Positions 56,493 through 64,000 of a stretch of 64,000 nucleotides of DNA are shown here, piece after piece. The stretch's first letter is position 1; each line of letters opens with the position of its first letter. A model generated the notes under the pieces. That model did not search any database, was not told where the DNA came from, and was given only the letters and a program-made list of their open reading frames with translations. The position numbers and the translations under genes are program-made. This DNA comes from Duganella sp. BuS-21 (lineage in GTDB: Bacteria; Pseudomonadota; Gammaproteobacteria; Burkholderiales; Burkholderiaceae_D), in assembly GCA_041874725.1 (NCBI GenBank), contig CP097466.1:4216001-4280000 (forward strand), written 5' to 3'.

Positions 56493-57209
56493 ATGGATTG
56501 GAAAAAACTGGCGGACACGCTGTTCCCCGAAGGGTGCGCGATCGTCGAGGAGAACGAATTCCTGTGCGGCAGCGCGCAGGTCGATGGCCAGCCGATCGCG
56601 GTCATCGGCACCACCAACCACACGCCGATCGGTGTGGAGATTGCGCTGGCCCAGGCGCAGGCCATCCTGCGCACGGTGCGCGACTATCCTGGCATGCCGA
56701 TCCTGATGCTGATCGATACCCAAGGCCAGCGCCTGCGGCGTCGCGATGAGATGTTGGGCATCAACAGCTATATGGCGCACTTGGGCAAGTGCGTAGATCT
56801 GGCGCGCCGCAAGGGCCACAAGATTATCGGCCTGGTGTACGACCAGGCGCTGTCGGGCGGCTTCATCACCAGCGGATTGATGGCCGACGCCTGCCACGCG
56901 CTGCCCGAAGCGACCATCCGCGTGATGGGCTTGCCCGCGATGGCGCGTATCACCAAGGTGCCGGAAGAATTGCTGACGGAACTGGCGCAGAGCAATCCGG
57001 TGTTCGCCCCCGGCCCGGAGAACTACCTGCGCATGGGCGGGCTGGAGTCAATCTGGCATGGCGATCTGGCAGCACACTTACGCGCTGCGCTGACGCAGCA
57101 GACCGACGGCGACCAGCGCAGCGCGCTGGGATTGCAGCGCGGTGGGCGGCGCCTGGCGCAACCGGTGATCGATGCGGTGGTCTCGGGCAGCCATGTTCAA
57201 CGCGTCTAA
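56493..57209 (+). CDS. mdcE: Malonate decarboxylase gamma subunit
   Basis: The 238-aa subunit has the second crotonase-like half of the decarboxylase: LMLIDTQGQRLRRRDEMLGINSYMAHL and the GLVYDQALSGGFITSGLMADAC oxyanion region. It pairs with MdcD. It begins 1 bp after the mdcD stop, and its end overlaps mdcG by 17 bp. The length matches the family. Confidence 0.96.
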   Translation: MDWKKLADTLFPEGCAIVEENEFLCGSAQVDGQPIAVIGTTNHTPIGVEIALAQAQAILRTVRDYPGMPILMLIDTQGQRLRRRDEMLGINSYMAHLGKCVDLARRKGHKIIGLVYDQALSGGFITSGLMADACHALPEATIRVMGLPAMARITKVPEELLTELAQSNPVFAPGPENYLRMGGLESIWHGDLAAHLRAALTQQTDGDQRSALGLQRGGRRLAQPVIDAVVSGSHVQRV

Positions 57210-57876
57210 AGACTTTGAGCGGCACATGCTGGTCTGGCTGAATCAAGCCGGCTGGCGCGCAGCCGTCGCGGCACAGCCGCAGCACGAGGCGGCGCTGCTG
57301 CAATGGGCTGCACAGGACTGGCCTGCGGTGGTGCGGCGCATGGATGCAAACGTGGATGCCGACGTGGTGTGCCTCGGCCTACCGCTGCCGCCGGATGCCA
57401 ACGGCCGCAAGGTGCGGCTGGCGCTGAGCGCGCGGCTGGACGATGTGGCAAAAGTGAGTCGCGCGGTGGTACTGCGCTCGACGGTGCGCTCGTCCGGTGC
57501 TTGGCGCGGGCGTCTGTCGGCGTTGTGTGATGAGGCGGAGGCATCGGATTTGCGCGTGTTCGGATCGCTGGCGATGCAGGCGCTGACCGGCTTACAGTAT
57601 GTTTCGCCAACTTCGGACGTGGACCTGCTATTCCAGCCGGTCTGCCGACGGCAACTGGACGATGGCGTGGCGCTGCTGGCGAGGCACGCGCAGCACCTGC
57701 CGCTCGATGGCGAGATCGTTTTCCCCGGCGGCGGCGCCGTGTCGTGGAAGGAGTGGCGCCTGGCAATGACGCATCCAGCCAAGGTCTTGGTGAAGGAAAT
57801 GCACACTGTGCGCCTGGCCGACACCGCATCGCTGCTGGCCACGTTGGCGCCGCAACCGATGCTGGAGATGCTGTAA
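57193..57876 (+). CDS. mdcG: Phosphoribosyl-dephospho-CoA transferase (MdcG)
   Basis: The 227-aa transferase attaches the triphosphoribosyl-dephospho-CoA group to apo-MdcC. The nucleotidyltransferase-like core is visible: RVFGSLAMQALTGLQYVSPTSDVDLLFQP (the GS ... DxD pattern). ATG 57193 (MFNASKDFERHMLVWL) overlaps the mdcE end. A later ATG at MLVWL is possible. It ends TAATG, overlapping mdcB by 1 bp. Confidence 0.93.
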   Translation: MFNASKDFERHMLVWLNQAGWRAAVAAQPQHEAALLQWAAQDWPAVVRRMDANVDADVVCLGLPLPPDANGRKVRLALSARLDDVAKVSRAVVLRSTVRSSGAWRGRLSALCDEAEASDLRVFGSLAMQALTGLQYVSPTSDVDLLFQPVCRRQLDDGVALLARHAQHLPLDGEIVFPGGGAVSWKEWRLAMTHPAKVLVKEMHTVRLADTASLLATLAPQPMLEML

Positions 57877-58802
57877 TGCGCACCGCCATCCATTCCGCAT
57901 CGCGCACGTCCGGCATATCGGCAGTAGCGGGAGCACTTGCCGACGGCCACGCGGAGAAAACCGCATTTGCGCGCGAAATGGCGCGGCTGGCTGTGCGCAG
58001 CCTGCACGCCGAGTTATGCCTGTACCCGAAGCCAGGCCTGGTGTCACCGGTGGACAATGGCAGCCACGACGACATGGACGCCGGCACCTTCATGCGCAGC
58101 ATGTTCGCACTGCGTCACTACTTCAGGAAAATCTGCCTGGCAGGATGGAACGATGCGCCGTTTGCGCAGCTCAAGCAGCTCGGAATCGCCGCCGAAGCGG
58201 CCATGCTGAACGCCACGCGCGGCGTCAACACGCATCGCGGCGCCATCTTCAGCCTGGGCATGCTGTGCGCCACCGCTGGCCGCGCACGCGCGCAAGGCAC
58301 CCCGATGACGCCGGCAGCCCTGCGCGCCGCAATGCTGATCCGCTGGGGCGAAGAACTCGCCGGCCATGCCGGCAAGGCGGCAAAGCGCGACGCCTTGAGC
58401 AACGGCTTGCGCGTAGCGGCGCGCTACGCCGTCAGCGGCGCGCGCGAAGAAGGCGCGCTTGGACTGCCATCTGTATTTGAAGTGGGCATCCCCGCCCTGC
58501 TGGCCGCCCGGGCGCGCGGCGCCACCGTCACCGAAGAACGCATCGACACGCTCTACACGCTGATGGCGCACATCAGCGACAGCAACGTCTACCACCGCGC
58601 CGGTCCGCAAGGCGCACAAATCGTGCGCGAGCACGCCGAACATTTCCTCGCCCAAGGCGGCACCGTCAACTTCAACTGGCGCGCCACTGCCGTCGCCAGC
58701 CACCACGTCTTCATGCAGCACCGTCTGTCCCCCGGCGGCGCGGCCGACCTGCTGGCCGCCTGCTGCCTGGTGCAATCCATCGCAGCGCTGGAGAACAAAT
58801 GA
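57876..58802 (+). CDS. mdcB: Triphosphoribosyl-dephospho-CoA synthase (MdcB)
   Basis: The 308-aa enzyme makes the cofactor precursor from ATP and dephospho-CoA, the substrate used by MdcG. CitG/MdcB family motifs include LYPKPGLVSPVDNGSHDDMDAGTFMRS, NATRGVNTHRGAIFSLGMLC and DSNVYHRAGPQGA. The start overlaps the mdcG stop by 1 bp; an upstream in-frame start inside mdcG is rejected. It overlaps mdcH by 4 bp. Confidence 0.94.
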   Translation: MRTAIHSASRTSGISAVAGALADGHAEKTAFAREMARLAVRSLHAELCLYPKPGLVSPVDNGSHDDMDAGTFMRSMFALRHYFRKICLAGWNDAPFAQLKQLGIAAEAAMLNATRGVNTHRGAIFSLGMLCATAGRARAQGTPMTPAALRAAMLIRWGEELAGHAGKAAKRDALSNGLRVAARYAVSGAREEGALGLPSVFEVGIPALLAARARGATVTEERIDTLYTLMAHISDSNVYHRAGPQGAQIVREHAEHFLAQGGTVNFNWRATAVASHHVFMQHRLSPGGAADLLAACCLVQSIAALENK

Positions 58803-59713
58803 GCCGCTCACGTCTGCTGCTGCTCTGCCCCGGCCAGGGCGACCAGCATCCCGACATGTTCACGCTGGCGCGCACAGATCCTGCTGCCGCAGCGCTCATC
58901 GACACCCAGCTCGCCACCCAGCCAAACACCGACAACGCCGACATCTACGCCAACCGCACCGCCCAGCCACTGATCGTGACCGCAACGCTGGGCATGTGGC
59001 AAGCCATCCGCGACTTCGCTCCACCGCCGGCGCTGGTGGCCGGCTACAGCATAGGAGAACTGTCGGCGCACAGCGTGGCCGGCGCCATCCAACCCGAAAC
59101 AGCCGTGGCACTGGCGGCCCGGCGCGCGCAGTTGATGGATAACTGCCAGCGCTCAAGGCCAGGCCAGGCGCTGCTCACCATCACCGGAATGTCGCTGAGC
59201 AGCGCCAGCATGCTGGCCGCCAGCCACGGCTACGAGATCAGCATCGAAACGGGGGAAGACAGCTGCATAGTCGGCGGCCCTGCCGCGCGGGCCGGAGAGC
59301 TGCAGCAAGCAGTTGAAGCGGCCGGCGCGCGCAGCAAGCGCCTGCCGGTGGAGGTAGCATCGCACACCGGCTACATGCAAGACGCCGTCGCACCCTTCGC
59401 CGCAGCGCTACAGGCAGCAAACTTTCATGCCGCGCGGGCGCCGGTGCTGGCGGGCATCGACGCGAATCCGGTCACCGACAAGCTCCGCGCCATAGAAACG
59501 CTCTCGCAGCAGCTGGTACAAAAGATCCGCTGGCTGGCCTGCATGGACGCCGCCGCCGAAGCAGGCATCACCGTGGCGCTAGAGCTCGGCCCCGGCAATG
59601 CCCTCGCGCGCATGCTGCAAAACCGCCAGCCGCACATCAACACCCGCTCGGTGGCCGACTTCCGCACGCTGGACGGCATACGCCGCTGGCTGGAGCGTGC
59701 CACCGAGGACTGA
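58799..59713 (+). CDS. mdcH: Malonyl-CoA:ACP transacylase (MdcH)
   Basis: The 304-aa malonyltransferase has the FabD fold: LLLCPGQGDQHPDM, the nucleophile Ser84 in GYSIGELSAHS, and His189 in EVASHTGYM. It loads malonate on the carrier protein of the decarboxylase to start the cycle. It is the last gene of the mdc operon and ends directly beside the convergent trxC gene. Confidence 0.94.
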   Translation: MSRSRLLLLCPGQGDQHPDMFTLARTDPAAAALIDTQLATQPNTDNADIYANRTAQPLIVTATLGMWQAIRDFAPPPALVAGYSIGELSAHSVAGAIQPETAVALAARRAQLMDNCQRSRPGQALLTITGMSLSSASMLAASHGYEISIETGEDSCIVGGPAARAGELQQAVEAAGARSKRLPVEVASHTGYMQDAVAPFAAALQAANFHAARAPVLAGIDANPVTDKLRAIETLSQQLVQKIRWLACMDAAAEAGITVALELGPGNALARMLQNRQPHINTRSVADFRTLDGIRRWLERATED

Positions 59714-60172
59714 TCAGCGATTGTTCTGCGTCGCCCACGCCATGATGTTCTGCGCATCCATCGCGCCCGGCTGGCGCGCCACTTCGCGGCCGCCCTTGAA
59801 CAGAGCCAGTGTGGGAATGCTGCGAATCGCGTAGCGCGAGGCCAGGTCCTGCGCCTGCTCGGTATCAACCTTCAGCACCCGGAACTGCGGCTCCAGGCGC
59901 TGCGCGGCCTGCGCATAGAACGGCGCCATCGTGCGGCACGGGCCGCACCAAGGCGCCCAGAAATCCACCAGCACCGGAATATCGCTGCGCTCAATGTGCT
60001 TGAGGAAGCGCGCGCTGGTCAAATCCACCGGCGCACCGGTGAACAATTCTTTCTGACATTTGCCGCACACCGGCTGCGCCGCCAGCTTGGCGGACGGTAC
60101 GCGATTCACCGCATCGCAATGTGGGCAAACGATATGCAGCGACTCGGGCTGCGCGGACGCGGTATTGCTCAT
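59714..60172 (-). CDS. trxC: Thioredoxin 2 (TrxC)
   Basis: The 152-aa redox protein has an N-terminal zinc-finger with CPHC and CGKC pairs (about residues 17-40) and a thioredoxin domain with the WCGPC active site. This is the TrxC form, which reduces disulfides under oxidative stress and binds zinc. The ATG at 60172 or 60175 (MMSNTAS) cannot be separated. A terminator lies between it and the phasin gene upstream, so it probably has its own promoter. It is tail-to-tail with mdcH. Confidence 0.94.
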   Translation of the reverse strand: MSNTASAQPESLHIVCPHCDAVNRVPSAKLAAQPVCGKCQKELFTGAPVDLTSARFLKHIERSDIPVLVDFWAPWCGPCRTMAPFYAQAAQRLEPQFRVLKVDTEQAQDLASRYAIRSIPTLALFKGGREVARQPGAMDAQNIMAWATQNNR

Positions 60173-60215
60173 CATGACCTCCAGAACATCAAGCTGAGCA
60201 TGATAATCGATGAAC

Positions 60216-60242
60216 GAAAAAAATGCCGCGCACGCGGCGTTT
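60216..60242 (-). terminator. Intrinsic terminator of the phasin gene
   Basis: Read leftward, AAACGCCGCG and CGCGGCATTT form a 10-bp stem with one G-U pair and a 2-nt loop. A run of T bases follows. It lies about 40 bp past the phasin stop and before trxC. Confidence 0.8.
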
Positions 60243-60284
60243 CGCGTACACGGCCCATCGATGAACTACTGCTGCGGCAAATAA

Positions 60285-60932
60285 TCAGGTTTCTTTGCGT
60301 GCGCCGGTCTGCTTGCCGGCCTGGCCGGCGCTTTGCGCTGCGGCGGTCTGTGCCGAGGTGGCCTGACCGCCCTGCAGATGACTCGCCTCACGGCTTTCCG
60401 TGCCGTTCTGACCGCTCTGCAGCGTTTGGCTGCCGCGCCCGTCGTTGCCGCGCGACGAACGTTGTGTACCGTCGGTGCCGAAGGAGAACGGATCGGTGAA
60501 GCGGTCCACCGCCTCGCGATGGCTGCGCAGGGTCTTTTCCGTTTCTTCGTTGGTAACGCGCGCCACTTCATCGGCCAACTCCCTGGCGGTGCGGCTGGTT
60601 TCCTGCGCATGTTCTTGCGCCACTTTGGACAGGTCGGCCTGGGTGCCGGCGGCAATGTGCGACAGATGCTGCTGATACGAACGCAGCTTATCGGCGCCCG
60701 ACTGTGCGCGGTCCGCAGCAAGCGCCAGCACCTCGATCGGACGGTGAGCCATCAGCACTTGCTGGCCCGCCTGGGTGGTTTCTTCCAGCAAGGTCTGCGC
60801 CAATTGGATGTTCAGGTCGCTGTACTGCTGGACGGTACGAAAAAGGGATTTCGACATGTCGTTGAAGAACGACAATTGGGCTTCCATATGGTTTTTCGCT
60901 GCGGGGGTGGGCGTTTGGGAAAAAGGGTACAT
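60285..60932 (-). CDS. Phasin-family protein
   Basis: The 215-aa protein has a helical phasin core (about 20-150: EAQLSFFNDMSKSLFRTVQQYSDLNIQLAQTLLEE ... DRFTDPF). The C-terminal 65 residues are Gly/Gln/Ser/Ala-rich and disordered. Phasins coat polyhydroxyalkanoate granules. ATG 60932 has GAGG ahead; an earlier in-frame ATG adds only 12 residues. An FNR-type palindrome sits about 95 bp upstream of the start, suggesting oxygen control. It ends at a clear terminator. Confidence 0.88.
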   Translation of the reverse strand: MYPFSQTPTPAAKNHMEAQLSFFNDMSKSLFRTVQQYSDLNIQLAQTLLEETTQAGQQVLMAHRPIEVLALAADRAQSGADKLRSYQQHLSHIAAGTQADLSKVAQEHAQETSRTARELADEVARVTNEETEKTLRSHREAVDRFTDPFSFGTDGTQRSSRGNDGRGSQTLQSGQNGTESREASHLQGGQATSAQTAAAQSAGQAGKQTGARKET

Positions 60933-61013
60933 AGTTACCTCTATAGTTGAGAGCCTGGGATGGTCCACGCTGCGACTGCAGCGCGAACGTCAAGGCTACG
61001 TTACCCACTCCGG

Positions 61014-61039
61014 GCACGTTTGATCTGGATCAAACGTGC
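61014..61039. promoter_or_regulatory. FNR/ANR-type box in a 26-bp perfect palindrome
   Basis: GCACGTTTGATC TG GATCAAACGTGC is perfect, and its core TTGATCTGGATCAA (61020-61033) is the consensus of the oxygen sensor FNR. It lies upstream of the phasin gene and 18 bp beyond the end of the transporter gene, so it could also act as a terminator hairpin for the latter. Confidence 0.7.
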
Positions 61040-61057
61040 GTCCATACCCGAATTTTC

Positions 61058-62689
61058 CTACTTAAACAGCACCGCCGCCTTCTGCACCGTAATGGCAATG
61101 CCGATCGCCAAGGGGATGCCCACGGCCAGCCAGCCGAAGGCCACAGCCGCAGGACTGGTCACACCGTTGGAGGCCGCCGCCGTGCCGCTCGATGCCGCTG
61201 CATCTCGCTCATGCGCCAGCTTCTTCTCGGCCGCCAGTTCGGCGTCGGTCATGAAGTGCTTGCCCGCCACCGGACGCACCAGCAGGTTGCACATCAGGCC
61301 AATCACCAGCAAGCCCGCCAGCACGTACATGGTGATGTCGTAGGCCTGCGCTTTCGGCACGCCGTTGGCGATCTGATATTCGCGCACGTAGTTGACCAGG
61401 ATAGGACCGAACACGCCGGCCGCCGCCCATGCCGTCAACAGGCGGCCGTGGATGGCGCCCACCATCTGGGTGCCGAACAGGTCGGCCAAGTAGGCCGGCA
61501 CGGTGGCAAAACCGCCACCGTACATCGACAGGATGATGCAGAAGAAGCCGACGAACAGCGCCAGGTGGCCGCCATGCGCCATCGATGGAATCGACGCATA
61601 CAGGGCGAAGCCCAGCACGAAGAAGATGCCGTAGGTAAGCTTGCGGCCCAGGAAGTCCGAGCACGACGCCCACACGAAGCGGCCGCCGATATTGAACAGC
61701 GACAGCAGGCCGGTGAAGCCGGCGGCAATGGCCGCGATCTGGCCTTTCTGCGCGATGGTCAATTCATTGAAGGTCACCGCCACACCCAGCAACTGGCCGC
61801 CGAAGATTTCCTGCAGCAGCGGCGAGGCCATGCCGAGGATGCCGATACCGGCCGTCACATTCAGGCACAGCACCCACCACACCAGCCAGAACTGCGGAAT
61901 GCCCCAGACTTTGCTGGCATGCACGTGACGGGTGGTGATCATGGCATTGGCGTTGCTGGCGGGCGGCGTCCAACCGGCCGGTTTCCAGCCGGTAGGCGGC
62001 ACGCGGTAGGACAAGGCGCCGGCCATCATGAAGACGAAATAGATCGCCGCCATTACCAGGAAGGTTTGCCACACGCCGACCGCGTCAGGCGTGGCGAAGT
62101 ACTTCATCAACTTGTCGGCCAACGGCGCGCCGATCATGGCACCGCCACCGAAGCCCATGATGGCCATGCCGGTCGCCATGCCGCGACGATCCGGGAACCA
62201 CTTGATCAGGGTCGACACCGGCGAGATGTAGCCGAGACCCAGGCCGATACCGCCGATCACGCCCGAACCGAGCCACATCAGCCAGATCTGGTGGTGATAG
62301 ACGCCCAGCGCCGAAATCACCAGGCCGCCGCACCAGCACACGGCCGACACCACGCCCGCCTTGCGCGGACCGGCATGTTCCAGCCAGCCGCCGAACAGCC
62401 ACGCCGACAGACCCAGGAATACGAAGAACATGGTGTACATCCAGCCCAGCATGGAAATCTGCCAGTCGCAGCTGGACGACAGGATGCGCTCCAGCACGCC
62501 CATATCAACCGGGCAAGCCAGCGCTTCCTTGATGCCGATGGCGCGCGACAGCGGCAGCCAGAACACCGAAAAGCCATAGGCCATGCCGATGCACAAATGA
62601 ATCGCCAGCGCCGCAGGCGGCACCAGCCAACGATTGAAACCGACACCGGCAACGGTGCGTTCCTTCTCTAAAAAGTCCAACAAAGCCAT
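61058..62689 (-). CDS. OFA-family MFS transporter (oxalate/formate antiporter-like)
   Basis: The 543-aa membrane protein has about 12 TM helices of the OFA family. AIHLCIGMAYGFSVFWLPLS, GWMYTMFFVFLGLSAWLFGGWLEHAGPRKAG and GLGYISPVSTLIKWFPDRRGMATGMAIMGFGGGAMIG match. A charged cytoplasmic tail ends AAVLFK. The substrate is probably a mono- or dicarboxylate. ATG 62689 (MALLDFLEKE) is preferred since GAGGGA precedes it; ATG 62704 is an alternative. The mdc operon and phasin suggest a carbon-storage context but do not prove a link. Confidence 0.9.
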   Translation of the reverse strand: MALLDFLEKERTVAGVGFNRWLVPPAALAIHLCIGMAYGFSVFWLPLSRAIGIKEALACPVDMGVLERILSSSCDWQISMLGWMYTMFFVFLGLSAWLFGGWLEHAGPRKAGVVSAVCWCGGLVISALGVYHHQIWLMWLGSGVIGGIGLGLGYISPVSTLIKWFPDRRGMATGMAIMGFGGGAMIGAPLADKLMKYFATPDAVGVWQTFLVMAAIYFVFMMAGALSYRVPPTGWKPAGWTPPASNANAMITTRHVHASKVWGIPQFWLVWWVLCLNVTAGIGILGMASPLLQEIFGGQLLGVAVTFNELTIAQKGQIAAIAAGFTGLLSLFNIGGRFVWASCSDFLGRKLTYGIFFVLGFALYASIPSMAHGGHLALFVGFFCIILSMYGGGFATVPAYLADLFGTQMVGAIHGRLLTAWAAAGVFGPILVNYVREYQIANGVPKAQAYDITMYVLAGLLVIGLMCNLLVRPVAGKHFMTDAELAAEKKLAHERDAAASSGTAAASNGVTSPAAVAFGWLAVGIPLAIGIAITVQKAAVLFK

Positions 62690-62859
62690 GCGATTTTCCC
62701 TCATCGGTGTTTCTTATAAACAATATCGGGCGAGAGAATAGCACAAGTACAATTGCTGTGCGACAAGGTAGCAACAGGATCTGCCTATAATTTAATCAGA
62801 TCCGTGCAATCACGCGGAAGCCGGTGTACACTGGAGTCTTCTTGCCGAAGGGAAATATC

Positions 62860-63186
62860 ATGGCGATTGCCGCGCTTAGCTCTGGAGTTACTGGTCTCAA
62901 CGCCGCCGAACGCGCGTTGGGCAACAGCGCGCACGCGATCGCCAACATCGGCACGCAAGGCTTCCAGCCGTCGCAGGCCCTTTTCCAGGAAAGCGCGCCG
63001 GCCGGCAGCGGCGTGTCCATCTCCATGCGCGGCCAACAACTGCTGCAAACGGACGCGCCCAGTGCCACCAATCTGGCGATGGAAACCACCAACTCGCTGG
63101 TCTACAAGGCCCAATTCGACCTGTCGGCGAAGGTCATCCAAGCCGCCGACCAGAATCTCGGCACGCTGATCGACATCAAGGCCTAG
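62860..63186 (+). CDS. Flagellar basal-body rod/hook-like small protein (orphan)
   Basis: The 108-aa protein starts MAIAALSSGVTGLNAAERAL and has SAHAIANIGTQGFQPSQ, the N-terminal motif of flagellar rod and hook proteins (FlgB, FlgC, FlgG). The C-terminus SLVYKAQFDLSAKVIQAADQNLGTLIDI matches the rod C-terminal motif. It is only about 108 aa and isolated, with no flagellar genes nearby. ATG 62860 follows AAGGGA. The function is uncertain; export through the flagellar system is plausible. Confidence 0.8.
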   Translation: MAIAALSSGVTGLNAAERALGNSAHAIANIGTQGFQPSQALFQESAPAGSGVSISMRGQQLLQTDAPSATNLAMETTNSLVYKAQFDLSAKVIQAADQNLGTLIDIKA

Positions 63187-63296
63187 TCGACCATCTCAGC
63201 CCGTGCGTTGCTTTCATGCAATACTAGAAATTGGTACTACAATATATGAAAGCCTACCCTGCAGCGCCATTTTTCCCGCCCGACACGGAGGGGACC

Positions 63297-63688
63297 ATGA
63301 ACAACGTAATGAAAATAAACGGCCATCAGGCAGTAATGCCGTTAAGTTAAGCGATGTCGTCCCGGCGAAAGCCGGGATCCATGCTGAGTTAGCCGGGCAT
63401 GCGCCTCATGGATTCCCGCATTCGCGGGAATGACGAAGCCTATTTTCAGCTTAACTTAACGGCATTAGCCATCAGGCAGTTATTGTTTTTGATCCTGAAA
63501 TCGAACTTTTCAGGGGAGAATTCATCGGACTGAATGGCGGCGCTGACTTCTATGCTGTAGATGTAGCCGGTCTGCAACGTGAAGGGGCTATTTGTTTAGC
63601 GATGTTTTTAAAAGCATGCACAGATAAAAGCATTGAGCCACTCAAAAATTTCTCAAGAAATTTTTTCTTTGTGTTAACAGAGCTCTAG
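63297..63688 (+). pseudogene. hicB: HicB-type antitoxin gene interrupted by a MITE
   Basis: Removing the MITE and one target duplication (63334-63479) joins the two parts in frame: MNNVMKINGHQAV then VIVFDPEIELFRGEFIGLNGGADFYAVDV and EPLKNFSRNFFFVLTEL, giving 81 codons. These are the conserved HicB elements. The C-terminal DNA-binding end is absent: the frame stops at TAG 63686-63688, next to the DUF4105 gene. HicA, the toxin, is not seen upstream (63187-63296 is too short). The base composition is clearly more AT-rich than the neighbours, a sign of transfer. The gene is split, so no full antitoxin is made. Confidence 0.85.
63334..63467. mobile_element. 134-bp MITE with 19-bp terminal inverted repeats and 12-bp target duplication
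   Basis: The left end TAATGCCGTTAAGTTAAGC (63334-63352) is repeated in inverse at 63449-63467. The 12-bp direct repeat GCCATCAGGCAG flanks both sides (63322-63333 and 63468-63479). The centre holds a REP-like hairpin pair (about 63353-63436). No transposase is encoded. The long target duplication fits IS4-type transposition, so it is probably mobilised in trans (inference). Confidence 0.92.
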
Positions 63689-64000
63689 CTAATCGCGAAT
63701 GCGGGCGGAGAAACCCTCCGCCTGATCCGCCGCGCGGGCCTTGGCGGTGATGTGGGCTTTTTGCCGCAAGGTGTCGAAATCGCCATGCCCGGCCAGCGCG
63801 CCGATGTCGTACAGGTAGCGATCCAGATATCCCGACGCCAGCAGGCGCCAATCCAGCGGCAGGCCAGACGTGACGCGCCGCGCCATCTGGTAGACGATGG
63901 TGGTGCAGTTGCCGGTCAGGGTGTTGTAGAAGCGCGGTTCGCGTTTGAGTTGTACGCCTTCGTCCAGATACGCCATGAACAGCGAGCGCATGGTCGCCGG
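63689..64000 (-). CDS. DUF4105 (Lnb-like) membrane protein, C-terminal part
   Basis: A leftward frame of at least 104 codons, open at the right edge and ending at 63689. PATMRSLFMAYLDEGVQLKREPRFYNTLTGNCTTIVYQMARRV, with the NCTT motif, and LDWRLLASGYLDRYLYDIGAL match the DUF4105 domain, which contains the catalytic Cys of Lnb-type lipoprotein acyltransferases. The N-terminal signal and TM segments must lie outside the window. The role is unproven. Confidence 0.85.
   Translation of the reverse strand, partial: PATMRSLFMAYLDEGVQLKREPRFYNTLTGNCTTIVYQMARRVTSGLPLDWRLLASGYLDRYLYDIGALAGHGDFDTLRQKAHITAKARAADQAEGFSARIRD

Overview
The window is high-GC, gene-dense bacterial chromosome. Protein types, two-component content, REP-like repeats and gene order point to a beta-proteobacterium of the family Oxalobacteraceae (Massilia, Duganella, Janthinobacterium or a relative). 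This is inferred from recognisable families only, because no rRNA or tRNA gene lies in the window.

Layout. 1-4607 holds recB (cut by the left edge) and recC, both leftward. 4644-15833 is a signalling block: a CHASE/PAS hybrid kinase, a REC-GGDEF-EAL protein with a damaged EAL motif, a 1629-residue soluble kinase with six near-identical HAMP repeats and three receiver domains, and a CheR-like protein that has lost its SAM motif. 15889-27634 is mixed housekeeping: two GSTs, an M1 aminopeptidase, a YceI lipoprotein, a LysE exporter, a 7TM hybrid kinase ending in a 74-bp perfect palindrome, an XRE-cupin/GNAT pair, an HD hydrolase and a small lipoprotein. 27719-31700 has two paralogous NarL-type regulators, a sensorless kinase, a chloroperoxidase-like hydrolase, a YcaC-like hydrolase and the frameshifted tail of an MBL-fold hydrolase. 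32188-33715 holds a REC-PAS regulator flanked by two homologous, position-matched noncoding modules rich in DnaA-box-like sites. 34075-37767 has a split chromate transporter, an exported amidohydrolase and a periplasmic YceI protein.

38131-47653 is a sulfur-scavenging island: ssuEADCB leftward; a DszC/SfnB-like flavoprotein with metN-metI-metQ rightward; a decayed DszA/NtaA-type monooxygenase; and cysE. A 13-bp inverted repeat in the divergent promoter is a candidate shared operator. 49825-59713 is a complete malonate utilisation locus: a GntR regulator, a TRAP transporter (dctPQM) and mdcACDEGBH. Together these genes import malonate, attach it to a dedicated acyl carrier protein, decarboxylate it to acetyl-ACP and build the unusual CoA-derived cofactor. 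59714-64000 holds trxC, a phasin under an FNR-type palindrome, an OFA-family transporter, an orphan flagellar-rod-like protein, a hicB antitoxin remnant split by a 134-bp MITE, and the start of a DUF4105 gene.

The strongest candidates for new biology are the paired DnaA-box modules around the REC-PAS gene (32249-33684), the MITE with REP cargo inside hicB (63297-63688), the 36-bp-arm palindrome at 24961, and the degenerate c-di-GMP/CheR-like members of the signalling block.
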